NCBI GenBank assembly: GCA_963697355.1
Contig: CAVONV010000004.1
Coordinates: 496,001-560,000, forward strand
Reading direction: 5' to 3'
Length of the DNA stretch: 64,000 nucleotides
From: CAVONV01 sp963697355
GTDB lineage: Bacteria; Acidobacteriota; Vicinamibacteria; Marinacidobacterales; DATDRI01
Both the position numbers and the translations under genes were made by a program. This document shows positions 8,649-17,387 of this stretch, in pieces. Numbering within the stretch: the stretch's first letter is position 1; each line of letters starts with the position of its first letter. The notes below the pieces were generated by a model that was not told where the DNA came from, did not search any database, and was given only the letters and a program-made list of their open reading frames with translations.

Positions 8649-9941
8649 CTACTTCCTATTCGGGGTGTTCACTCGTTCCGTTGAATCTTCAATGATCTTC
8701 AGAAACTTGCTGATTTCGGAGTCGGTCAGCGAAGGATTGATGTGCCATGTGAGGATCGTTTCCGCGAGCTGTTTCACACAGTCTTTGTCCTGGTTGTCCC
8801 ATAGTCTCTGATGTGTCGGCCAAGTGGCCGTCAGTGAGATGCCCAGGTTTCTGCAATGCTTCATCACTGCCGGAAGTCTGCCCTCGGGAACGCGAAGAAC
8901 ACAAAAAGTAAAAGCATCCTTGATCGAGGCGGCGGGAGAGGGCATCTGCGTCCACTCCAAGCGGCCCAAGACATCCAAGACTTGTCGTCTTCTCTGGACG
9001 AAGGATTCGACCTTCGCGAGTTGAGTTCTTCCCAGCGCAGCGGAAAGTGGGTCCATCAAGGTGGTCAGCATCTGTCGTTGTGGCTGACGCGAGGGAGCAG
9101 GGTGGGGAGGCGCAGTGGTTGCTTCGGACTCAACGGGCCTCTTGCGTTGGATCAGACGCCGAACACGTCCCAGCGAGATCAGAAGAGCACGCCTCGCGAC
9201 CAGCAGGAGCCTCGGCAGCTTGATGAGCCACCATTTGAAAAGGCGGTTTCCCATTCGGTCAAAGACGACCTTGGCAATGGTCTGTTCCAGCCCATACTCG
9301 ATCGTTTGTGGCATATCGGCGATTCGTCTCATCCGACCGATGCTCTCGTGGTTGATCCTCTCTCGAGCCTGTTCGTATATTTGCGGTTCATCCGTAACGA
9401 GTACCCCGCCTCCGAAATTGACCATCCCTTTTGTCAAAGAGAAAACTCCAATAGCGCCGTAAGTGCCCGTTTTTCTGTTATTTACCTCTGCTCCTAGCGA
9501 GTGAGCGCAGTCCTCGATGACCGGGATGCCCTTCGTTTTTGCAAGGTCGAGGATCTCATCGAGATTGCGAGCAACGTAGCCGTAGTAATGAACGAGAATG
9601 ATGGCGGATGTCTGTTGGTTTATTCCTCGGCGAAGAGCATCGACATCTAGGCAGAGCGTGTCAGGGTCAACTTCCATGAAGCGAGGAACGCCGCCTGCCT
9701 CTACGATGGCGTTTCTGACGACGGTGCAGATGAAGGCGGGTACGACAACTTCGCGCCCGCAAACTCCAACAGACTGCAACCCAAGACGAAGAGCTGTTCT
9801 ACCGTAGCTGGTTCCTATCGCATATTTCGACCCTATGTAGTGGGCGAAGTCTTTTTCGAAGTCCGCGCGGTCGTCCGACCATGTAGCCCTTGCTAGAGCC
9901 CAAAGGTCTCTTCCATCCAAGTAGTGTTTTTTGTCACTCAC
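8649..9941 (-). CDS. DegT/DnrJ/EryC1-type sugar aminotransferase
   Basis: A 430-residue PLP enzyme of the DegT family. VVVPAFICTVV, VIEDCAHSLGAE with the cofactor Asp, and FSLTKGMVNFGGG with the Schiff-base Lys near residue 171 are present. A low-complexity Ser/Thr/Pro/Gln insert (around SEATTAPPHPAPSRQPQ) precedes the C-terminal third and is unusual. The start is taken as the GTG at 9941, which overlaps the upstream flippase stop by GTGA; a longer frame reaches into the flippase gene but would add an unconserved basic extension. It would aminate a keto-sugar nucleotide, giving an amino sugar for the polymer. It is the last gene of a three-gene minus-strand run. Confidence 0.85.
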   Translation of the reverse strand: MSDKKHYLDGRDLWALARATWSDDRADFEKDFAHYIGSKYAIGTSYGRTALRLGLQSVGVCGREVVVPAFICTVVRNAIVEAGGVPRFMEVDPDTLCLDVDALRRGINQQTSAIILVHYYGYVARNLDEILDLAKTKGIPVIEDCAHSLGAEVNNRKTGTYGAIGVFSLTKGMVNFGGGVLVTDEPQIYEQARERINHESIGRMRRIADMPQTIEYGLEQTIAKVVFDRMGNRLFKWWLIKLPRLLLVARRALLISLGRVRRLIQRKRPVESEATTAPPHPAPSRQPQRQMLTTLMDPLSAALGRTQLAKVESFVQRRRQVLDVLGRLEWTQMPSPAASIKDAFTFCVLRVPEGRLPAVMKHCRNLGISLTATWPTHQRLWDNQDKDCVKQLAETILTWHINPSLTDSEISKFLKIIEDSTERVNTPNRK

Positions 9942-11437
9942 GGGGTTGATCTTTCTTCTGCGGGCTTCTTGATGAAACGACTCCGAACCTTTGAATTGAA
10001 GATGTCTACGACGGTTTTTCTCTCCTCTGGAGTGACGATTCCGAGACGGAGTGCGGAGTAGAGAAACAACATTAGAAGCAAACACTTCAAGGTAATCGAC
10101 ATCAGCAGGTCTTGTCCCGACATCAGTGTGGATATGGCGAATGTGACGATCGCGAGCGATAGCATTGAAAAGACGCGATGAAACTCGTAATCGATATGGA
10201 AGAGTCTTTGGGATGTGAAAAATAGCGCCGCGGCCTGAATTGACATGACAATGATTGAAGAAACGACGCCACCTATCATTCCGTAGTTCAGCACGAGAAG
10301 GTAGTTCGTACCGAGATGAAGTAGAGCGCAGACAGTGTTGATGTAAGCGATGTATTTGGTCTTCTTCGAGTACAAGATGCCGAAATCAAAATGGTAGTGG
10401 GTTCCGAATATGATCATGGACAACACCACCAACGGAACGAGAGTGCCGGCACTTCGAAAGGCCGGGGCCACCATGAAAACCAAGATTTCGGGAATGAGTA
10501 TAGATAGGGCAAGCCCCACCGATATGGTTACGAAAGTGTAGTAGGTGAAAATCCTAGCAAATGTAGACCGTGCATCTCCCTGCTTCATGATTTCGAATCG
10601 GCGTGGAATATATGCCAGATTGAAGGGAATGGTCATTAGGTTATGAAGCGTGTTGCCAAACCTGAGCGCCAGACTGTAGATGCCGAGGTCATGGACCGAC
10701 AGAAGGGCAAGAACGAAGTATTTGTCCGACTGCTTGACGGTTGTCATGGCAAGGTTGGAGGGAATCATCGGCAGGCCGTATTTGAGCATGTCGATCGATA
10801 GGCGAGAGGAGAATCTGAGTTTTGTTTTGGACAAAATGACGAAACATATCAAAGGGGCGGCCAACAATCTGACGGTGAGAGAACTGTACAAGATGCCGAG
10901 GACTCCGAGCTTGAAGTAGACAACGAAGAGGATGTTGAGTGTAACCAGAAGAATGAGGCGTGAGATGGTAATCGAAATGAAGAAGACCGGCTTTTTTAGA
11001 AGCCGTAGATACATCAGCCCGATGTCGATGAGGCCTCCCAAGATCAGGGAAACGAATCCGATCTGAAAATAGTAACCGTAGCTACGATCCTCGAGAACGA
11101 GTCCGGAGAGCGGAGCGCAGATCAGGAGTAGTACAGGAAGGCATGAGAAGGCGATGGCCGTGTAGGTGATGTAGGTCGTGCTGATGACACGACTCCGGTA
11201 TTCCTCGTCTTTCTGCTCGTAGTAGAAACGCGATAGTGCTCTGACGATTCCAACGGTGACGACGATGCCGATGATACCATTGGATATTTCAATGGTTTCC
11301 AAGACGCCGTAGTCCGTTGGAGTCAAGTAGCGGGTGTAGAGAGGAAGAAGCAGAAATCCAACGATCCGAGAAGCAACGGTACCTATCCCGTAAATGCTGG
11401 AATGTGTAAGTAAAAACTTGATCTCGTTGGATATCAT
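9938..11437 (-). CDS. Polysaccharide flippase (Wzx-like, MATE/MVF superfamily)
   Basis: A 499-residue protein with about 12-14 hydrophobic helices spread over its whole length and short polar loops. The N-terminal segment FLLLPLYTRYLTPTDYGVLE is the signature stretch of Wzx-like repeat-unit flippases. PMIPSNLAMTTVKQSDKYF and the loop YIPRRFEIMK also fit the family. It would move the lipid-linked repeat unit across the inner membrane. It starts at the ATG at 11437 and its stop overlaps the aminotransferase start by GTGA, so the two are translationally coupled. A Wzx/Wzy-type route is supported by the polymerase-like gene at 13048 and the Wzz and Wza genes at 40-42 kb. Confidence 0.9.
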   Translation of the reverse strand: MISNEIKFLLTHSSIYGIGTVASRIVGFLLLPLYTRYLTPTDYGVLETIEISNGIIGIVVTVGIVRALSRFYYEQKDEEYRSRVISTTYITYTAIAFSCLPVLLLICAPLSGLVLEDRSYGYYFQIGFVSLILGGLIDIGLMYLRLLKKPVFFISITISRLILLVTLNILFVVYFKLGVLGILYSSLTVRLLAAPLICFVILSKTKLRFSSRLSIDMLKYGLPMIPSNLAMTTVKQSDKYFVLALLSVHDLGIYSLALRFGNTLHNLMTIPFNLAYIPRRFEIMKQGDARSTFARIFTYYTFVTISVGLALSILIPEILVFMVAPAFRSAGTLVPLVVLSMIIFGTHYHFDFGILYSKKTKYIAYINTVCALLHLGTNYLLVLNYGMIGGVVSSIIVMSIQAAALFFTSQRLFHIDYEFHRVFSMLSLAIVTFAISTLMSGQDLLMSITLKCLLLMLFLYSALRLGIVTPEERKTVVDIFNSKVRSRFIKKPAEERSTP

Positions 11438-11622
11438 CGTAGGATTGCTGCTAACGCGATCGGTCGTTTATGGAGACAGAGCACAGCCAATACCGCACAC
11501 CAACGTGCTAGATACGGTCGGTCCAAGATTGATTTTTGACGGTTACCTCATCTATTCTAAACGAATTCACTGGCAAACACTAGCGCGCCTTGCCTCACAA
11601 GGCCCAGGCTTCTCTTGGGTTT

Positions 11623-12756
11623 CTACGAGAGCGCTTCGTTCGATTTTGCCAATACCTCTTCATATACTCGCCAGTAATCCGCCGAGAGGCGTGACAGCGT
11701 GAAGTTTTCCCTTTGTAAAGCGCCTGCCGCTTGTCCCAGTCGCCCTGCGTGCGTCGGGTCCGTGACCAGTTGGTGGATCGCCTCTCGAATTGCCCCCGGG
11801 TCTCCTGGTGGAAAAAGAAGAGCGGAGCGATCGTGTTCGAGTATCTCTGCGAGTCCGCCTACTCGGGACGCTAGAATCGGTGTCCCTAGTGACATGGCTT
11901 CGAGAAGTGTATAGGGAAGGCCTTCGTGCAAAGAAGGCATCAGGAGTGCATCGAAGTGGGCAATGTAATCGTAGATGTTGCGCCGGAAACCTAGAAAACG
12001 AACCTTTTCGGCCGCCGGCGAGTTTCCGGCTTGACGTTCGAGACGCGTTAATTGCGGGCCTGTGCCAAGGATGTTCAGGCGCAAGTTTGTTGGCATGGAG
12101 TTTCCTTGGATGGCCTCTATGGCGTGGGCCACACCCTTGACCGGGGTCAGTCGTCCTACAATCCCTATGTTGAAGAAATGTTCATCTAATTCAGGGGGAC
12201 GCCGTGTATGTTCGGGACTCAACGGTTCAATTCCGTTGTAGATGACGTGGTGTTTGAGACCGCGGTATTGTTCTCGAAAGTGGTCTCGTATGTCTTTTGA
12301 TACGAAACAGACCGTCGCGCGGGCGTTCCGAGCTGCCAGGTGGTCCAGTGCGTAGAAAAGATGTGTCTTAATTGAAGCCAAGGGATTTCCCATCCCGGGC
12401 TCGGGCCGCCCATGGACAGTTTTCACTATCGCAAACTGCTGTCTTTTTCTTCGTGCGAGGGCGGAGAGTACCGTTGCCTTGTATCCGTGAACGTGTACGA
12501 CGTTGACGCGGTTGGACGAAAAGACCTCAGCAAGTTGGCTGGCCTGCCTCGGATCATATCGATGGCGAGCCGGAACGACGATAGGTTGCAGGTGGTCTTG
12601 TCTCGCTCGATGTGCCAACTCCTCGTCGTTGAAAAGAACGAGTAGCGGTTCTTTGCCTTTGTTGCGCAAAGACTCACACAAGCCAAGCAGGTGTCGCTCG
12701 ACTCCGCCGAAGACCTCACCCGCCGAACAGAACGCTAGTCGGACCTCAGAAAGCAT
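11623..12756 (-). CDS. Glycosyltransferase family 4 (GT-B)
   Basis: A 377-residue retaining GT-B enzyme. The N-terminal domain shows FGGVERHLLGL and VVHVHGYKATVLSALA. The C-terminal domain shows IGIVGRLTPVKGVAHAIEA, LNILGTGPQLTRLE and the EX7E-type block PSLHEGLPYTLLEAMSLGTPILASRVGG. It would transfer a sugar from a nucleotide donor to the lipid-linked intermediate on the cytoplasmic side. The ATG at 12756 is preferred; a TTG two codons earlier is possible. It lies upstream of the flippase with a 185-bp gap that contains a GCCTTG/CAAGGC hairpin near 11590-11605, so the flippase may also have its own promoter. Confidence 0.9.
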   Translation of the reverse strand: MLSEVRLAFCSAGEVFGGVERHLLGLCESLRNKGKEPLLVLFNDEELAHRARQDHLQPIVVPARHRYDPRQASQLAEVFSSNRVNVVHVHGYKATVLSALARRKRQQFAIVKTVHGRPEPGMGNPLASIKTHLFYALDHLAARNARATVCFVSKDIRDHFREQYRGLKHHVIYNGIEPLSPEHTRRPPELDEHFFNIGIVGRLTPVKGVAHAIEAIQGNSMPTNLRLNILGTGPQLTRLERQAGNSPAAEKVRFLGFRRNIYDYIAHFDALLMPSLHEGLPYTLLEAMSLGTPILASRVGGLAEILEHDRSALLFPPGDPGAIREAIHQLVTDPTHAGRLGQAAGALQRENFTLSRLSADYWRVYEEVLAKSNEALS

Positions 12757-12858
12757 AGTCAATGTTACAAGCCTCGATACTGTTGCTTCAGTGGATATAA
12801 CGTATTTGAGTCCCCCGCTTCAAATCGAACTCGAGTCCGTTGAAAAGGGCTACGGCTC

Positions 12859-12874
12859 TGGCGAGGAAATTGCT
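12859..12874 (+). promoter_or_regulatory. Candidate sigma-54 (RpoN) promoter
   Basis: TGGCGAGGAAATTGCT matches the -24/-12 consensus TGGCACG-N4-TTGCW, with the invariant GG and GC at the required spacing. Only the AC of the -24 box differs. It points toward the polymerase-like gene at 13048, about 170 bp downstream. Exosortase-type polysaccharide loci are known to include the sigma-54 activator family PrsR, which makes this plausible. No such activator gene is in the window. Confidence 0.55.
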
Positions 12875-13047
12875 ATCTGCAAAAAGTTCATGAGAAAAGA
12901 GTTAGCGCAGCGACTTTGACGCTTGAGTAATCGGTGGCTTGGTAGTACTTTAAAGGTGTGGGGATGGTTTCGTTTGGCGGGTCTCCATTCATTGTTTCCG
13001 GTGTGGGACAAGGCCGCCTTCAGCTACCGGGAATCTGCCGATAAGCA

Positions 13048-14004
13048 ATGTACAAGCTGCAACAACCAGAAGTCTTGAATAGGTCATTGCCGACGACGTA
13101 TCCGCGGGGGAGACGCACGACGAGCACGACGGCTGCTCTGAGCAAGAAAAGCGGTGGGAAGCTTCTCTACTATACGTTGTTGGGGTACACGTTTGTTTTC
13201 TATTCCCAGATAGGGGGGCGACTCCCGTTTCTGGCGCCGTTTCGCGTAGAGTTGCTGCTCGGTGTATTCGCGCTAGCCTTGGCCATATCGAAAATCATGA
13301 AGAAAGAGGTTCGGTGGGATGAGAATAGACTAAACCGGGCGGCGATTACCTTTTTGTTTGCGTGTTTTGCGACGGTGCCTTTTGCATTTGTAAGAATGCG
13401 AGCCTTGGAACAAAGCGTGATGATTTTGAAGTTCTTCGCTATCTACCTGATGATCATCACCGCAATTGACAATCGAGCGAAGTTGGAGGGATTCATCAAG
13501 GTCTATCTTGCGATGGTCGCCCTCGTGTTCGTGCAACCCTTTCTACTTTCTCTCGTGGGGATGGGCTTCGTATACAACAATCATATGATGCGGCTCGGTG
13601 GGGTTACAGGGTATTTCGCGCATCCCAACATGTTGGCGATCGTCACCGCCAGCAGTTTGCCATTTTTCTACTATTACATGAGGGATTCCAAATCCAAGAA
13701 AGTCAAGATCGTTTGTCTGCTCCTTTTGCTCATCTCGGTCAGAGTCATCATGTTGACTCAATCTAGAACGGGATTCGTCGGTGTCGCCGCGTTCGTCTTT
13801 CTCGTTTGGATGAGAAGCAAGAGAAAGGTAATGGGCGCCATCGCCTGCCTGGTGATGGCTGCGGTGGGATGGACGTTCGCTCCACAGCAAACGAGAGACC
13901 GCTTTCTGACTCTGTTCAGAGTCCTTGATGTAATGACGACAGACCGTGACACCTGGAGTGAGGAGGAAGACGATACGCTCGGATCTTATGGAGAGCCGGC
14001 TTGA
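13048..14004 (+). CDS. O-antigen ligase/polymerase-like membrane protein, N-terminal part (frameshifted)
   Basis: The first 318 codons of a Wzy/WaaL-type polytopic protein. About eight hydrophobic helices follow a basic N-terminal tail. The loop MMRLGGVTGYFAHPNMLAIVTA, broken here only by its length, and LTQSRTGFVG are the usual signature of the O-antigen ligase superfamily. The frame ends in an unconserved GSYGEPA tail. The missing C-terminal part is encoded next in another frame (13946-14440). Removing one T from the TCTTATG at 13984-13990 would join the two parts as a continuous protein of about 463 residues. Either a sequencing or assembly error or a true inactivation explains this. The putative sigma-54 promoter lies upstream. 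Confidence 0.8.
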   Translation: MYKLQQPEVLNRSLPTTYPRGRRTTSTTAALSKKSGGKLLYYTLLGYTFVFYSQIGGRLPFLAPFRVELLLGVFALALAISKIMKKEVRWDENRLNRAAITFLFACFATVPFAFVRMRALEQSVMILKFFAIYLMIITAIDNRAKLEGFIKVYLAMVALVFVQPFLLSLVGMGFVYNNHMMRLGGVTGYFAHPNMLAIVTASSLPFFYYYMRDSKSKKVKIVCLLLLLISVRVIMLTQSRTGFVGVAAFVFLVWMRSKRKVMGAIACLVMAAVGWTFAPQQTRDRFLTLFRVLDVMTTDRDTWSEEEDDTLGSYGEPA

Positions 14005-14440
14005 ATTGACGCAACGTACCTTGATTGCTTTTGCAGAGAACCCGGTCCTCGGTCTGGGTTTGGGCTGTTTCGCCTCATACAATGGCCGAAGATGGGGTTT
14101 GTGGTTTCCACCTCACAATACCTTTCTCCAGGTCTTGGCAGAAGCAGGAATTCTGGGCTTCATTACACTGATGTTTGTTATTTATCGGACCTACCAGAAT
14201 CTGCTCCGTGTCAGGAGAGAATCGGAACAATTGAACACAAAAGACGGCTTTTTCGCAACGACGGCCGACGCCGTGATGGCGAGCTATCTGACGTTCATGG
14301 TGGTTGCATTGTTTGGCATCGAACTGGTGAACAACCACTGGTGGGTGATGGGAGGGCTGTCTGTCGTCTTGCTGCGGGTTTTGAGCCACGAACGAGCTCT
14401 TTTGGACAGTGACAACCTAGGGGCCTCGGCCAAGGCGTGA
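13946..14440 (+). CDS. O-antigen ligase/polymerase-like membrane protein, C-terminal part (frameshifted)
   Basis: This frame encodes the missing end of the protein begun at 13048. It contains LTQRTLIAFAENPVLGLGLG and then PPHNTFLQVLAEAGILGF, the periplasmic-loop and following-helix block (PHNxxLxxxxExG) typical of O-antigen polymerases and ligases. Three hydrophobic helices follow. Continuity with the upstream frame begins at the ATG at 13988. A protein starting at 13946 would have an unconserved 14-residue leader. If the shift is real, the pathway either uses another polymerase outside this window or makes no long chain. If it is an error, this is one intact gene, 13048-14440. Confidence 0.75.
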   Translation: MTPGVRRKTIRSDLMESRLELTQRTLIAFAENPVLGLGLGCFASYNGRRWGLWFPPHNTFLQVLAEAGILGFITLMFVIYRTYQNLLRVRRESEQLNTKDGFFATTADAVMASYLTFMVVALFGIELVNNHWWVMGGLSVVLLRVLSHERALLDSDNLGASAKA

Positions 14441-14628
14441 GAAGGCGAATATGACGCCGAGGGGCTTCCTCTGTGGAAGTTCGTGGTTGTAGGTATTTCC
14501 CTCCGGTTGAGTGGGGCCTGTTCCACACACCTTTTGTTGCAGAATCAAGGAATGGAGAACTGCTACAGTTCATGGGTGAGAGTCTGGGTATGACGATGTC
14601 TTATCAGCAGGGTCGAGGACAGAGAGCC

Positions 14629-15816
14629 ATGAAGAAATTGACCGTTATCCTGGTGGTCGTTTTGGGGATTCCCTATTTCGCAGAGGCGCAACCGAGAATT
14701 GATGGTGTCTCCGGAACGCTTACGCATGGCGGAACAGTCGTTGTCTCTGGTGCGGGCTTTGGCGTGAAGATTCCTGCCGCGCCGCTCGTATGGGATGACG
14801 GTTCCGACAATCCTCCCTTGTCCAACTACTATGATGAAGTCCTTCCGACGCAAGCTCAGCAGGGTGCCTACTACAACATGGCATATCGAAGCGTGCCTTT
14901 TCGTGGGATCAATGCGCCCCACGATCGGATGAGTTATGTTCTTGGCGGCGCGCATGCAACAAACCTGAACGGTGCAAACTACCTTTCAGGGAACAACGTC
15001 TCGATCGGCGTCAATCTGACATCGTTCAATTTCTTCGCGCACTATTGGTATCGGGTGGATCCTTTGTACGATGAAAGCAACCACCCTACTATGGGCGAGA
15101 ATATGAAGGAGCTTTCCTTGTCGGGTCAGGAAGGCGAGCTGTACGGAGGCAACTGGGGTTACTTTCAATGGTGTAATGGATTGGTTCCGGATGTGAATCA
15201 AACGGGTCCCGTCCGTATCTCCCGAGTACCTGTGGATTGCCCCAGCCTGCCATATGCTTGTAGCACTGACGAATATGTCGTTAGCCACAACAGCCCGATT
15301 GGAGGCTGGATCAAGATGCAATGGGAGGGTGGCTATAGTCAGGTTCACGACAATCCGATTGTGCGGTTTACTACCTATCCGGACGGGCATGTGACCAATA
15401 GAAGCCACTACGGAGGAGACATCACGACTTACGAGACTCTTTGGGGATGTGGCTATCCGAATTTCAATGATCTGAGATTTCTTGGGCTGGGAGGTTTCAG
15501 TCGAGTTCCACGGGTAAATGAAGGCAGGAATTCCTTTCGCTATTTTGCGGGTGTTTACATCGATGACACCTACGCAAGAGTGATGTTGGGAGACAATGCA
15601 AACTATGACTCCTGTACCAAGATGGAGCCACAAATCCCCGTCCAGTGGAGCGATGGTTCGGTTACCGTCACCGTCAATCTTGGGAATTTCACCGATCAGG
15701 ATACCGTCTATCTCTTCGTGATCGATTCCAGCAACAACCGGCCCGCGCAGGGCTACCCTGTCACCGTCGGCGCGGGGCCTCAGTCTCCGAGAAATCTGCG
15801 CATTAGACCACGTTAG
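14629..15816 (+). CDS. Secreted IPT/TIG-like protein, copy 1
   Basis: A 395-residue secreted protein. The start at 14629 gives a clean signal peptide (MKKLTVILVVVLGIPYFAEA, cleavage before QPRID); an in-frame start at 14473 would bury it. The first 50 mature residues resemble an IPT/TIG beta-sandwich: IDGVSGTLTHGGTVVVSG and FG-x-K-x-PAAPLVWDDG. The middle is rich in Trp, Tyr and Asn. The C-terminal third, with YIDDTYARVMLGD and MEPQIPVQWSD, is shared with the paralogues at 32178 and 33607. The protein ends in PRNLRIRPR, which looks like the first strand of a truncated fibronectin-type domain. It may be a periplasmic or surface polysaccharide-binding or modifying protein. No catalytic motif is recognised. 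Confidence 0.75.
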   Translation: MKKLTVILVVVLGIPYFAEAQPRIDGVSGTLTHGGTVVVSGAGFGVKIPAAPLVWDDGSDNPPLSNYYDEVLPTQAQQGAYYNMAYRSVPFRGINAPHDRMSYVLGGAHATNLNGANYLSGNNVSIGVNLTSFNFFAHYWYRVDPLYDESNHPTMGENMKELSLSGQEGELYGGNWGYFQWCNGLVPDVNQTGPVRISRVPVDCPSLPYACSTDEYVVSHNSPIGGWIKMQWEGGYSQVHDNPIVRFTTYPDGHVTNRSHYGGDITTYETLWGCGYPNFNDLRFLGLGGFSRVPRVNEGRNSFRYFAGVYIDDTYARVMLGDNANYDSCTKMEPQIPVQWSDGSVTVTVNLGNFTDQDTVYLFVIDSSNNRPAQGYPVTVGAGPQSPRNLRIRPR

Positions 15817-15898
15817 CGACCTGCAGGCATACGAGAAAGCCAAAGAAAAACCGGTCCTTCCTCGAGGCGGTGTTTGCCGGGAATGTGGGAGCGAGTTT

Positions 15899-15914
15899 GC
15901 GAGCCCGGGCTCGC
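15899..15914. repeat. Perfect 16-bp palindrome between convergent genes
   Basis: GCGAGCCCGGGCTCGC lies seven bases before the end of the minus-strand glycosyltransferase gene and 83 bp after the plus-strand IPT/TIG-like gene. It could form a strong hairpin on either transcript, but there is no T-tract on either side. A terminator role is possible but not shown. Confidence 0.4.
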
Positions 15915-15920
15915 GGGTGC

Positions 15921-17069
15921 TCAGGAGCTCAGCATCTTGGTGAAATAAGCATCATACTCGTCAGTCATTTTCTCCAGGCTCAATTCTGTTCTCACTTTTT
16001 CCTTCGAGCGATTGACAAATGTCCGGCACACGTCTTCGTTCTGCAGAAGGCGAGAAATGCCCTTCGCCAGTTGCTCATCATCGTCCAGGTCAAACGTCAG
16101 TCCGTTGAACTCATGTTGGATGAGCTCTTCGTTCCCGCCGGCTCGAGAGACGATGCAAGGCACACCAAAGGCCATGTATTCCATGATCGCGTTGGACAGC
16201 CCTTCGTTGGCCGAACAGTTGACACCGATGTCAATGAGCTGAAGCACGGGAAGAACCTGGAGTTGCCACCCGAGAAAACGAACGTGATCTGCGATTCCGA
16301 GCTTGGCGGAGTAGGATTCCAATTCGTCTCTCAATGGGCCATCACCAATCAAAGCAAATGTGGCCTCGTGGCCTGAATCGAGAAGCCTTTTCGCAGCGTG
16401 GAGAAAAGTGCGATGGTGCTTCATCTTGCGTAAGCCAGCGACGAGACCAACGACTTTGGAGCTCGGACTGATATTGTGCTCCTCCCTCAACTGGTGCGTG
16501 TTGGTGGATGCGTGGTTGAACGCATCGATATCGATTCCATTGTAGATGACATGGATTCTGGAGTCGTCCAATTTTTCTTCTCTGACGGACAGTTCTTTCA
16601 CCTTTACCGAGTTTGCCACGACGCCGGTTACGAATAGATTTGCAACGCGGAGTGGGTAAATGTACCAGCTTTTCAAAATCAGTCCGTAGTCTCTTCTCAT
16701 CGAAATAATGCACTTGCAGCCGGCAAAATATGCGGCCACCACGCCAAGGGAGATGCTCGTAGTGAAAAAGCATACAACCAGATCCGGCCGAATGTTTCGA
16801 AGAAAGCGGCGAAGCTTCATGAAGACCGATAGGTTTCTTGGATCTTTGTGGCTATTGAGGTTGTAGTCAAAGGTCACGGTTGTGCAACTCAACCGGGGTT
16901 TGTTCTCTTCCAACCAAGGCGTGTTCTTCAAACAGACGAGGTATAGATCGTACTTTGCGTGATCAATGAGTTGGATCAGTTTGAGGAGTTGGTTTTCGGT
17001 GCCGCCTGTTGAGCCGAGGATATAGTCTATCATCAAAACAAGCTTGATTTTATCGCCTGAACCCGACAT
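15921..17069 (-). CDS. Glycosyltransferase family 4 (GT-B)
   Basis: A 382-residue GT-B enzyme from the ATG at 17069 (MSGSGDKIKLVLMIDYI); a longer frame to 17333 would add an unlikely basic leader. The N-terminal domain shows ILGSTGGTENQLLKLI. The hinge region has VIYNGIDIDAF. The C-terminal domain has VVGLVAGLRKMKHHRTFLHA, FALIGDGPLRDELE and the EX7E-type block CSANEGLSNAIMEYMAFGVP. It would extend the repeat unit at the cytoplasmic face. It is a single minus-strand gene between the IPT/TIG-like gene and kdsB and is divergent from kdsB. Confidence 0.9.
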   Translation of the reverse strand: MSGSGDKIKLVLMIDYILGSTGGTENQLLKLIQLIDHAKYDLYLVCLKNTPWLEENKPRLSCTTVTFDYNLNSHKDPRNLSVFMKLRRFLRNIRPDLVVCFFTTSISLGVVAAYFAGCKCIISMRRDYGLILKSWYIYPLRVANLFVTGVVANSVKVKELSVREEKLDDSRIHVIYNGIDIDAFNHASTNTHQLREEHNISPSSKVVGLVAGLRKMKHHRTFLHAAKRLLDSGHEATFALIGDGPLRDELESYSAKLGIADHVRFLGWQLQVLPVLQLIDIGVNCSANEGLSNAIMEYMAFGVPCIVSRAGGNEELIQHEFNGLTFDLDDDEQLAKGISRLLQNEDVCRTFVNRSKEKVRTELSLEKMTDEYDAYFTKMLSS

Positions 17070-17387
17070 GCCTTTGGTCAAACCTCGCTGCTTTCGCCGC
17101 CTCTTCCGAGGGGAAGAATGGGCGTTTGTGCAAGAAAAAGAGCACTTATCAACGCGAACAACTATTATCGCGCAAAGAACTGCCTGGATACAAGGTTGCT
17201 TTGCCCGAATGATGAATGCTGTAGAAGTGATTCTTCGCCCGTTCCAATTCGCGGCGAATCGCCGCAGAGCCAGCTTTGTTGATGGATTGAAGATGATGTA
17301 ATCTAGAATCCTGTCCGGTTGGCGGGCCTTCATGAGTACAGTCTTCGGAAGAATGGAAATGGCAAAATGAAATGGGACGGTGAATAA

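Noticed and set aside
8856..9497. 213-codon plus-strand frame inside the aminotransferase gene
   Set aside because: It is antisense to a well-conserved PLP enzyme and is rich in unlikely residues.
13048..14440. Exosortase (EpsH-like) identity for the polytopic protein
   Set aside because: The loop and PPHNTFL block are those of O-antigen ligases/polymerases; no exosortase Cys/Arg/His motif is seen.
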